The position numbers and the translations under genes are program-made. Under the pieces are notes generated by a model. The model made no database searches, had not been told where the DNA came from, and saw only the letters and a list, made by a program, of their open reading frames with translations. From a virus, in the IMG/VR virus record IMGVR_UViG_3300025141_014429, positions 59,029 through 123,028 of that record: a stretch of 64,000 nucleotides of DNA. One strand, written 5' to 3'. Positions 44,694 through 52,308 of the stretch are shown one piece after another; position 1 is the first letter of the stretch, and each line of letters starts with the position of its first letter.

Positions 44694-45953
44694 ATGATGT
44701 CTTTAAAGCATCTTTTTGAAAATGATGGCAAAGATTACGATGTTGAATGCACACAAAAGAACATCAAGAAAAGAAATAGGATTAATTTAAAAGCTGGCGA
44801 TGTACCCGTTGTATATCCACCAAAATTTGGATCGAAAAGATATACTACAGATGTTGAGACAGTCATACACTGTTATAATCATCCTATATTTACGCCGGCA
44901 TTTTTAGAGATTAGTGACAGCAACGCTGAAGAAATATATAAAAGATTTGTTGAAAATCAGAACTTGAATATTGATCTAGATCATATTGCTGATCTATGTA
45001 ATGAGTTTGACGGCATAGTTAGAGAACTTAAAAAGTATTATAGTCGAGCTAGACCAAGGGATGAAATTGTAAAAGTAGATGAAAATTTTCCAAGTGAAGA
45101 AATAAAAGAATCAGAAACTTATTCATACCCAAGCGGACACACTGCAATGGGATATTTTATTTCAAATATAATAGCAAAACAGTTTCCGCAGTATCAAGCA
45201 GATTTAGAAACAATAGCAGAAATGATCGGCCAATCTAGGATTGATATTGGGGTTCATTTTCCTTCTGATGTAGAATTTGGAAGATATATTGGAGAGTTAG
45301 CAGCAAGCAAAGTAGGAGAAAATGTAGGTAATCACAAATCACTGTCAGACAAATCAGTTTGTGATATATTTAAGAAAAAATCAAAAGAAAGTAAAGACTA
45401 TGCTAGCGATTTAGCAGAATTCATAAGAAGATCAAATGAGATAGAAAGATATCCGTTAGATTACAATGAATGCTTGAAGGCAAGCAATGAATTCATTGCA
45501 GGGTACCCAGTAGATTATTGCACTGACAACAAATATATCAGATCACATTTATCTGCGCTTAGAAAAGCAGCTTCTTTTGTCAAGATAAACACAATCAACA
45601 ATATCATCGATATTCATAAAAGCCTAGGTAATGATGTTATTGAGAATGATAATGGTGCCGGAGCATTAAGAAACTTTATTCATTCATCTAGGTCAGGTGT
45701 AAAATATCCTGATCCGGAAAATATTCCTAGTGAAGTTGATCAATTTTTGCAAACACGATACGATCACCCGCTTGGTAAACATGCCTACTACGAATGGATT
45801 CATCCGTTTTGTGATGGAAACGGTAGAAGCGGAAGAATTATTCTAGCACATGATCTAGACTTTGATTTTAAAGAGATCTTAAAACACATTGATGATGATT
45901 ATTTGCCTAATATTATCAGCATGACAGGAAATATTGCTGATAATAAGTTTTAA
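44694..45953 (+). CDS. PAP2 phosphatase-Fic domain fusion protein
   Basis: A 419-residue, soluble two-domain protein. Residues ~60-205 carry the complete PAP2/acid phosphatase signature: K113-x6-R120-P121, P146-S-G-H149, and S181-R182-x5-H188-x3-D192. Residues ~230-400 are a Fic domain with the full active site H370-PFCDGNGRSG-R381 (H370 base, N376, R378/R381). Upstream, SNEIER at 247-252 occupies the place of the class II inhibitory helix (S/T-x3-E-G/N), with the Glu kept. Fic enzymes usually transfer AMP or another phosphate-linked group to a protein hydroxyl; PAP2 enzymes hydrolyse phosphomonoesters or pyrophosphates. There is no signal or transmembrane segment, so both act in the cytoplasm. 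Two ATGs (44694, 44697) are possible. The N-terminal SLKHLFEN recalls virion-packaging tags. Confidence 0.85.
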   Translation: MMSLKHLFENDGKDYDVECTQKNIKKRNRINLKAGDVPVVYPPKFGSKRYTTDVETVIHCYNHPIFTPAFLEISDSNAEEIYKRFVENQNLNIDLDHIADLCNEFDGIVRELKKYYSRARPRDEIVKVDENFPSEEIKESETYSYPSGHTAMGYFISNIIAKQFPQYQADLETIAEMIGQSRIDIGVHFPSDVEFGRYIGELAASKVGENVGNHKSLSDKSVCDIFKKKSKESKDYASDLAEFIRRSNEIERYPLDYNECLKASNEFIAGYPVDYCTDNKYIRSHLSALRKAASFVKINTINNIIDIHKSLGNDVIENDNGAGALRNFIHSSRSGVKYPDPENIPSEVDQFLQTRYDHPLGKHAYYEWIHPFCDGNGRSGRIILAHDLDFDFKEILKHIDDDYLPNIISMTGNIADNKF

Positions 45954-45955
45954 AT

Positions 45956-45987
45956 TGCGTGTATAATTCCTACTTACTATGTATAAT
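45956..45987 (+). promoter_or_regulatory. Sigma70-like promoter with TGCGTG element
   Basis: TGC then GTGTAT as the -35 box (45959-45964), 17 bases, TATAAT (45982-45987). It starts just after the PAP2-Fic stop and serves the 111-aa gene. Same layout as the promoters at 46353 and 47496. Confidence 0.7.
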
Positions 45988-46014
45988 TTAAGTACCTACC
46001 TAAAAGGAATTATT

Positions 46015-46350
46015 ATGGCAAAATTTAGTAAAAAGCTAATAAGAAAAGCAGCAAAAGAAGCCAAGAGTAATGGTTTAATTGATAAGACCAAGAAGAAAGA
46101 AAACAGAAGCACAATGCGTGATGTAGCAAGAACAATGCGCAAAGAAAAGAGGGAAACTACATCTTTGACTTGGAATATTCATCCAGGTGATCTAGTAAGA
46201 GTTCATGATGGGTTATTAGGTTATATCATCAAAATAGACTCAGAAGGTGCTTTGAGGTTAAACGATTGGCATCAAGAAGCGACTGTTATGACTAGTCGTG
46301 GTAAAATTGGTGTACATCCTAAAACTTTACAAGTTGTGCAAAAAGCTTAA
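46015..46350 (+). CDS. Small basic protein with SH3/KOW-like C-terminus, unknown function
   Basis: A 111-residue protein. ATG 46015 is preferred over an in-frame ATG at 45979: the predicted transcription start from the promoter at 45956-45987 lies after 45979, and AAAGGAA precedes 46015. The first ~55 residues are strongly basic and helical (KKLIRKAAKEAKSN, then RDVARTMRKEKR). The second half, IHPGDLVRVHDGLLGYIIKI, with VHPKTLQVV at the end, has the strand pattern of an SH3-like/KOW barrel. A nucleic-acid or RNA-polymerase contact is plausible but unproven. It has its own promoter and is followed by another promoter. Confidence 0.65.
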   Translation: MAKFSKKLIRKAAKEAKSNGLIDKTKKKENRSTMRDVARTMRKEKRETTSLTWNIHPGDLVRVHDGLLGYIIKIDSEGALRLNDWHQEATVMTSRGKIGVHPKTLQVVQKA

Positions 46351-46352
46351 TT

Positions 46353-46384
46353 TGCGTGCAAATTTAAAAATTAAAAATTATAAT
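46353..46384 (+). promoter_or_regulatory. Sigma70-like promoter with TGCGTG element (AAA+ gene)
   Basis: TGC then GTGCAA (46356-46361), 17 bases, TATAAT (46379-46384), in the 75-base gap before the MoxR-type gene. Leader of about 35 bases with AAAAGGAG before the ATG. Confidence 0.75.
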
Positions 46385-46425
46385 ATAAATGTTAAAACAA
46401 TAAAAATTATCCAAAAGGAGTTAAA

Positions 46426-47493
46426 ATGGAAATCAAAACATTCGTACAAGTTGTATCAAACTTACCACCTGAAATATCTGTACTTGCAAGAGGTGCCACA
46501 GGCGTTGGTAAATCACAAATATTTAAGCAAATTGGTGCTAAATTAGGTTTACCAGTTATTGATAGACGCTTAAGTCAAATGACAGAAGGTGATATCATTG
46601 GATTGCCTGAACTAAAAGACGGAATAACAAGATTTGCACCAGTTGATTGGTTTGTAAGAGCTTGTAATGAGCCTGTAATCTTATTTTTAGATGAGATTAA
46701 TAGAGCCTCTGTTGAAGTTCAACAATGTGCTTTCCAGATTGTCTTAGATCGTGAACTAAATGGAATGAAACTACACCCTGAAACCAGATTATATTCTGCA
46801 GTTAATGAAGGTACACACTATCAAGTTAATGATATGGGACCTGCTTTAACCCGTCGTTTTTGGGTTGTCGACCTAGAACCAACAACTGAAGACTGGTTGT
46901 ACTGGGCAGAAAACAATAGTGATATCGATCCTCTTGTCATAGAATTTATTAGACAACAACCGGCACACTTGCGACATAAGGGTGAAATGGAACCGGGTAA
47001 GGTATACCCGAATCCAGCATCATGGGATAGACTTAACTATAGTTTTAAATATGCTAATATGAGTCCAACAAAATGTTGTGGAAAGGAAACACCCGCAGGA
47101 TTCTATGCACTCATGACTGGATTTATTGGTGTTGAAGCTGCAATTTCTTTTAATGATTTTGTAGTCAATTATGATAAGCAATATTCTGCTGAGGATATCT
47201 TAAATGACTGGAGTGATAATGAAAAGGCAATATTGCAATTAACTAATGACAAACATAACGATTTAATAGTAAAGCTTGTTAATCACTGCAAGATCAAAGA
47301 TTGGACAGTTACACAGACTTCAAATGCTTGTTCTTTTATCAATAATTTATCTGGCGAAATGATTGTATCATTCTTTAATGAAATAATGGATACAGAACAA
47401 TTGGATAATATCAGAAAAGTTCACAAGCTTCTTGGAAAGAAAGTTGTTGATATTGTTAATGCATCTGAAAAAGTTGACTGGAAAACAAAATAA
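46426..47493 (+). CDS. MoxR-type AAA+ ATPase
   Basis: A 355-residue AAA+ protein. Walker A is GATGVGKS (23-30) and Walker B is VILFLDEIN with D89-E90. The TRRF segment (ALTRRFWVVDL) holds the arginine finger/sensor region, and SAVNEG resembles sensor 1. This is the MoxR pattern: a short AAA+ without extra domains, encoded next to a von Willebrand factor A protein. Such ATPases act as remodelling chaperones together with their VWA partner, here the gene at 47553. ATG 46426 has AAAAGGAG; the gene has its own promoter. The remodelled target in phage infection is unknown. Confidence 0.85.
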   Translation: MEIKTFVQVVSNLPPEISVLARGATGVGKSQIFKQIGAKLGLPVIDRRLSQMTEGDIIGLPELKDGITRFAPVDWFVRACNEPVILFLDEINRASVEVQQCAFQIVLDRELNGMKLHPETRLYSAVNEGTHYQVNDMGPALTRRFWVVDLEPTTEDWLYWAENNSDIDPLVIEFIRQQPAHLRHKGEMEPGKVYPNPASWDRLNYSFKYANMSPTKCCGKETPAGFYALMTGFIGVEAAISFNDFVVNYDKQYSAEDILNDWSDNEKAILQLTNDKHNDLIVKLVNHCKIKDWTVTQTSNACSFINNLSGEMIVSFFNEIMDTEQLDNIRKVHKLLGKKVVDIVNASEKVDWKTK

Positions 47494-47495
47494 CC

Positions 47496-47527
47496 TGCGT
47501 GCATATTTTTATGTAAATTTGTATAAT
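47496..47527 (+). promoter_or_regulatory. Sigma70-like promoter with TGCGTG element (VWA gene)
   Basis: TGC then GTGCAT (47499-47504), 17 bases, TATAAT (47522-47527), directly after the AAA+ stop. GGAGG precedes the ATG at 47553. Confidence 0.75.
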
Positions 47528-47552
47528 AATAATGTAAACACATGGAGGTTAT

Positions 47553-48851
47553 ATGTCAAAAAAAGAAATAACAACATCAGATTATATATTCGATGCAGTC
47601 TCTGACGAGGAGGCTGCTAGATATAATCTAGACCCTGTCTTAGTAAAGTTTTTAATGCACGAACCATTTTTTAGTACCATCTTAAGAAGTATGGGCAAGT
47701 ACAAAACCGATCAAATACCTACTGCAGGTGTTACAGTCAAAGATGGCGCTCTTACACTATATTGGAATCCCAAGTTTCTTGCAGGACTCAAACCAAGAGA
47801 AGTGTACGGTTTGCTCAAGCATGAATGTTATCATCTTATCTTTAATCACTGTACTACAAGAAAGCAAGATCCACATGCAATGTGGAATATAGCAACAGAT
47901 TTAGCAATCAACTCTCTTATTGATGAAGATGAGTTACCTGATGGTGGATTTATCCCGGGTAAGGCATTTGACTTAAGTAAGATTGAAGATCCGGATCAAA
48001 AAGCTAAATGGGCAGAATTTTCAAAACTAATAGAAAGTTTTCCTAAGGGTCAAGCATCTGAATGGTATATGGAGCAGCTACGCAAAGATGAAAATGCACA
48101 GCAGTGTTGTGAAGATATGAGCGGTGAAGGTGGTGGGGAAGGTATCCCTGGGGGATTTGACGATCATGGAAAATGGGGTGAAGGGCTTTCTGAAGAACAG
48201 CGACAGCTTCTAGACGGCAAAGTAAAACAAATCATAGGTGATGCAGTAAAAAAATCTGATGGTAAAAACTCATGGGGTACTGTTAGCGCTGAGACTCGTG
48301 AAATGCTTAGAAAAATGTTTAATAAAACAATCGACTGGAAAAAGGTATTACAGACTTTTGTAGGTCGAAGGCAGAGAGCAAACAAAACATCAACACATCG
48401 TAGACTAAATAGAAAGTATCCGTATATTCATCCTGGAAAGCACAGAAGTCATACCAGTAATTTGGTTATATACATCGACCAATCAGGTTCAATAGGTAGT
48501 GACGATATTGAAATGTTTTTTGGTGCGTTGTCAGAGCTAGCAAAAAATGTTACATTTACAGTTTATTTCTTTGATACTTCAGTTGATGAAAGAAGCAAGT
48601 TTATTTGGAAGAAAGGTAAGAAAAATGTTAAAGCAACCAGAACGCGTCACGGTGGTACATGTTTCAACTGTGTGGAGTTACATTATAGAGGCGTAAGCTC
48701 AGAATATGATGGCTATCTTGTTTTAACAGATGGCTGTGCATCCAAGCCTTACCCTTGTGTAAGTCAAAGATGCTGGGTTCTCCTTCCTAATTATGACTTG
48801 TATTTCCCGGCTGATAAAAAAGATACTATAGTCAGGATGGATCGCTCATAA
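47553..48851 (+). CDS. Metallopeptidase-like plus VWA domain protein (MoxR partner)
   Basis: A 432-residue protein. The N-terminal part has a zincin motif H90-E-x2-H94 in LLKHECYHLIFNH, followed by a helical region, as in the DUF2201-type putative metallopeptidases. A Gly/acidic linker lies at ~185-210. The C-terminal part is a von Willebrand A-like domain with the MIDAS start D309-x-S311-G-S313 (VIYIDQSGSIGSDD) and a later TDGCA segment. Proteins of this type are the standard partners of MoxR AAA+ ATPases, and the ATPase gene is immediately upstream, each with its own promoter. Whether the HExxH site is proteolytic is not established for the family. In a phage, a role in dismantling or inhibiting a host complex is possible. 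Confidence 0.82.
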   Translation: MSKKEITTSDYIFDAVSDEEAARYNLDPVLVKFLMHEPFFSTILRSMGKYKTDQIPTAGVTVKDGALTLYWNPKFLAGLKPREVYGLLKHECYHLIFNHCTTRKQDPHAMWNIATDLAINSLIDEDELPDGGFIPGKAFDLSKIEDPDQKAKWAEFSKLIESFPKGQASEWYMEQLRKDENAQQCCEDMSGEGGGEGIPGGFDDHGKWGEGLSEEQRQLLDGKVKQIIGDAVKKSDGKNSWGTVSAETREMLRKMFNKTIDWKKVLQTFVGRRQRANKTSTHRRLNRKYPYIHPGKHRSHTSNLVIYIDQSGSIGSDDIEMFFGALSELAKNVTFTVYFFDTSVDERSKFIWKKGKKNVKATRTRHGGTCFNCVELHYRGVSSEYDGYLVLTDGCASKPYPCVSQRCWVLLPNYDLYFPADKKDTIVRMDRS

Positions 48852-48857
48852 ATCAAA

Positions 48858-48886
48858 TTGTAAACTTCATAAACTCGCGTTATAAT
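48858..48886 (+). promoter_or_regulatory. Sigma70-like promoter (recombination nuclease gene)
   Basis: TTGTAA (48858-48863), 17 bases, TATAAT (48881-48886). A GCGAGGG ribosome site precedes the ATG at 48911. No TGCGTG element here. Confidence 0.72.
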
Positions 48887-48910
48887 ATAATGAACTTATA
48901 GCGAGGGTTT

Positions 48911-51900
48911 ATGAAGATAGCACATATTGCAGACATTCACTGGCGTGGATTGTCTAGACACAAAGAGTATAGAAAAGCTTTTACAGATTTTTTCGAGCAG
49001 TGCAAAGAATTAAAACCAGATATCATCTATGTTGGAGGTGATATCGTTCATAGTAAGACACAAGGTATATCACCAGAACTCATTGATAATTTGAGCTGGT
49101 GGTTTACTAGTTTAGCAGAGATAGCTCCTACACACATTATATTGGGTAATCACGATGGATTAATACTCAATAAAGGTAGACAGGATGCTATTACACCGAT
49201 TATCACAATGCTTGATAACAATAATCTTTATTTATATAAGCAGTCTGGTACATACCCGATAGGGATTCCAGGATTTAACTGGTGCGTATTTTCTTGCTTT
49301 GATGAGGAAAATTATAGCAAAGTTGTTCCTGTTAAAGGAGAGATTAATATCGCTCTTTATCACGGTGCTGTTAGAGGTTCTTTGACTGATACAGACTGGC
49401 AACTTGAAGGTGAGATTAATTTAGGTACCTTTGAAAATTATGAATTTGGAATGTTTGGTGATATTCATAAGCGCCAATTTCTGAATGAGAAAGGCACAAT
49501 TGCATACTGTGGATCTACAATACAACAGAATTACGGAGAAAGTGAAGGAAAAGGTTTTCTTATGTGGGACATTAGGTCTGCAGACGATTTTGATGTTGAA
49601 TTTTTTCCAGTTAAACATGATCATCCTTTTATAACATTGAGTTGGATGGGTTCTGTAGAAGAAACATTAAAAAAGTGTAAAATACACCCAGTGGGTGTTA
49701 GATTTAGAATTAGAACAGATGAAACAGTAACGCACATTGAGTGCAAAAGATTACAAGGTGAGCTAGTCAAGCATCATGGTGCTAAAGAAGTAGTTTTTAA
49801 GTCAGAATCAACATTTGACCCTAGAAAAGTCATGGTAGATAATGCAACACTTAACCAACAAAATCTCAGAGATCCTATCACACATAGAAAAATGTTTCGT
49901 GAGTATTACAAAGATGCCCAGATATCTAAAGATCATTGGGAAAAAGTAGACGGAATGATTGATCTATACGTCGATAAACTCTCAGGTCAAGACGAAACAC
50001 TTAGAAATATAAAATGGGAAATTAATCGTATTGAATTCGATAATTTGTTTTCGTATGGTGAGAAAAACATTATTAATTTTGACAATCTTTCGGGTATAAC
50101 TGGAATATTTGGCACCAATGCTAGAGGTAAATCTTCTATAATTGGTGCAATTGTTTATACATTATTCAATTCGACAGATCGAGGTTCAATCAAAAACTTG
50201 CATGTCATAAACACTCGCAAAAATATGTGCAAGGCCTCGATTTGGCTTACTATTAATGGACAGAGATATAGAATTGATCGCAAGACAATTAAGAAAAATG
50301 CTAAAGGAGGGGTTTGGGCTCCTACAAGCTTAAACTTTTATCGTGTTGATAGAGATAACAATGAGGTTGAAGACTTGACAGAAGAGCAAAGAAGGGAAAC
50401 AGAGAAAATAGTCAGAGGATTGATTGGTAATTCAGATGATTTTTTATTAACCAGCTTAGCATCACAAGGTCAAATGAATGCATTTATTAAAGAAAAGGCG
50501 ACTGCCAGAAAACAAATACTAACTAATTTTTTAGACTTAGAAGTTTTTGATAAGCTTCATGAAGAAGTTAGAAAAGATGCTCAAGAAGTTAGATTTAAGT
50601 TTAAATCACTAGGCGAAAATAATTGGATAGAAAGAATAAGCAATACAGAGTCTGATGTAGAATCAAACAACAAAAAGCTTAAGTCAGAAGATAAGACTAT
50701 TACTAGACTTAAAGAAGAAATTGATGCGCTTAAAGATGAATTAAGGTCAGATGCAACTACTGTTCTAGCATCAGATGTAAGAAAAGTTTATAATAAGCTA
50801 ATTAAAACAGAGACAAAAATATCTGAAGATGATGATGAAATAGCTGATATTAAAAATGAAATTAGTGAAAAACAAAGCAAACTAAACAAACTCAATAGTT
50901 TTTTAGATAATTTTGATATTGCTGAGATGAAAGAAAGAAGATCTGCACAAATTAACTTAGAAAGCTCTGCTAAGGAAATGAAGCATAAGATTGACTTAAT
51001 TAAAAAAGATATCAAACAAAGTAAGCAATCTATAAGGATACTGGAGGATGTACCCTGCGGTGATCAATTTCCAACATGTAAATTTATCAAAAATTCCCAT
51101 AAAAGCAAAAAAGTAATAGTCCAACAAGAGGCTAATCTTATTTCTTTGAATACAAATTTAACAGATATAAGAGGAATGTATAGAAAAATTAAAGATGATG
51201 AGCTGGAAGAAAAAATTAGCAAATATGAGCAAATTGTACAAAAGAAAAGCATTCTTATTTCAGAAACTTCTAGAGCTAATTTGCAGCTAGCTAAACTACA
51301 AGAAAACATGAAATGGCACAATAAGGCTCTCAAAGATCAACAGGCAGAATATGAAAGATTAGATGCAGCTTTCAAGAGTCAAGACAGCACTAGTGCGAAT
51401 GGCGAACTTATTAAGCTTTGTGATGAAAAGATCAAATATTTAAAAAAGCTTGAATTTGATAAAATTAAAACAATCAATCGTTTAGCTGAACTTAAAGCTG
51501 CACTCAGGAGACTGCAAAAAGACCGTGACCTATACGATGAATTAAAAGATCAAAATAAGTGTTATGATATATTTAGTACTGCAGTATCAAAAAAAGGTAT
51601 CCCTTTACATATTATAAACAAAATGCTACCTGCAATAAATACAGAAATTTCTAAAATACTATCAGGTGTTGTGGGGTTTACAGTTGAAATAGAATCTGAT
51701 TTAGAATCCAATTCTCTTGATGTTTATATTAACTACGGTGACTCTCGTCGTATAATTGAGCTAGGATCCGGGATGGAAAAGATGATGGCATCACTAGCAA
51801 TCAGAGTTGCATTAATTAATGTATCAACATTGTCAAAGACTACCACACTTATGATTGATGAAGGTTTTGGCACTCTAGATGATACCAATCTTGAAGCTTG

Positions 51901-52039
51901 TAATAGACTTTTAGTATCGTTAAAGAAGTGGTTTAAAAATATACTAGTCATATCACACGTTGATGCAATCAAAGATTGTGTGGATCATAATTTAGAAATA
52001 CTTAAAAGAGGTAAAGATTCATATGTCTCGTGCGAGTAA
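48911..52039 (+). CDS. Mre11-Rad50 type (gp47-gp46) single-chain recombination nuclease/ATPase
   Basis: A 1042-residue fusion of two proteins that T4 makes separately. Residues 1-~340 are an Mre11/SbcD/gp47 calcineurin-like nuclease: ADIHWRG, VGGDIVHSK, ILGNHDG, LYHGAVRGS and FGDIHKRQ carry the metal-binding residues. From ~373 a Rad50/SbcC/gp46 ATPase begins: NRIEFDNLFSYGEKN, Walker A GTNARGKSS near 400, long coiled coils, a Cys pair in CGDQFPTC near 715 at the hook position, and the C-terminal signature LGSGMEKMM and Walker B LMIDEGFG near 980. gp46/47 resect DNA ends for recombination-dependent replication and degrade host DNA. No internal stop or frameshift is seen. Fusion should force 1:1 assembly. 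Confidence 0.88.
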   Translation: MKIAHIADIHWRGLSRHKEYRKAFTDFFEQCKELKPDIIYVGGDIVHSKTQGISPELIDNLSWWFTSLAEIAPTHIILGNHDGLILNKGRQDAITPIITMLDNNNLYLYKQSGTYPIGIPGFNWCVFSCFDEENYSKVVPVKGEINIALYHGAVRGSLTDTDWQLEGEINLGTFENYEFGMFGDIHKRQFLNEKGTIAYCGSTIQQNYGESEGKGFLMWDIRSADDFDVEFFPVKHDHPFITLSWMGSVEETLKKCKIHPVGVRFRIRTDETVTHIECKRLQGELVKHHGAKEVVFKSESTFDPRKVMVDNATLNQQNLRDPITHRKMFREYYKDAQISKDHWEKVDGMIDLYVDKLSGQDETLRNIKWEINRIEFDNLFSYGEKNIINFDNLSGITGIFGTNARGKSSIIGAIVYTLFNSTDRGSIKNLHVINTRKNMCKASIWLTINGQRYRIDRKTIKKNAKGGVWAPTSLNFYRVDRDNNEVEDLTEEQRRETEKIVRGLIGNSDDFLLTSLASQGQMNAFIKEKATARKQILTNFLDLEVFDKLHEEVRKDAQEVRFKFKSLGENNWIERISNTESDVESNNKKLKSEDKTITRLKEEIDALKDELRSDATTVLASDVRKVYNKLIKTETKISEDDDEIADIKNEISEKQSKLNKLNSFLDNFDIAEMKERRSAQINLESSAKEMKHKIDLIKKDIKQSKQSIRILEDVPCGDQFPTCKFIKNSHKSKKVIVQQEANLISLNTNLTDIRGMYRKIKDDELEEKISKYEQIVQKKSILISETSRANLQLAKLQENMKWHNKALKDQQAEYERLDAAFKSQDSTSANGELIKLCDEKIKYLKKLEFDKIKTINRLAELKAALRRLQKDRDLYDELKDQNKCYDIFSTAVSKKGIPLHIINKMLPAINTEISKILSGVVGFTVEIESDLESNSLDVYINYGDSRRIIELGSGMEKMMASLAIRVALINVSTLSKTTTLMIDEGFGTLDDTNLEACNRLLVSLKKWFKNILVISHVDAIKDCVDHNLEILKRGKDSYVSCE

Positions 52040-52277
52040 ACAATTTGTAATCATTGACAAGACAAATAAAAAGACAAATGGAATATTTTGTCATACATGT
52101 CAGTTTTTAATAAAAAGTGCAGATGACTTAATTACATTTAAAAACTGGCAAACTTGTCATGATTGTTATTTGAGGTTTATAGAAGGACGACAGCAAGAGT
52201 GGAAAGATGGCTGTCGTCCTGATGATAAGAAAATAGCACAGATTTATGAAGAGAAGTCTAGGCTTTTTATAAAGTAG
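52023..52277 (+). CDS. Small protein with two CxxC motifs
   Basis: An 84-residue protein whose ATG lies 17 bases inside the end of the recombination gene. It has C-x2-C in FCHTCQ (about 23-26) and C-x2-C in TCHDCY (about 44-48), a treble-clef or zinc-ribbon arrangement. The C-terminal region is a helical Lys/Glu-rich stretch. No further family is recognised. Small zinc proteins of this kind frequently bind nucleic acid or host RNA polymerase; this is a class expectation, not evidence. It is probably translated by coupling from the upstream gene. Confidence 0.6.
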   Translation: MSRASKQFVIIDKTNKKTNGIFCHTCQFLIKSADDLITFKNWQTCHDCYLRFIEGRQQEWKDGCRPDDKKIAQIYEEKSRLFIK

Positions 52278-52308
52278 GGTAATAGTTATTATCATTGTGG
52301 AGGATAAA

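Noticed and set aside
46298-46546. An 82-codon plus-strand frame spanning the end of the KOW-like gene and the start of the AAA+ gene
   Set aside because: It overlaps two better genes and a promoter, is Lys/Asn/Ile-rich as translated AT-rich spacer DNA, and has no ribosome site.
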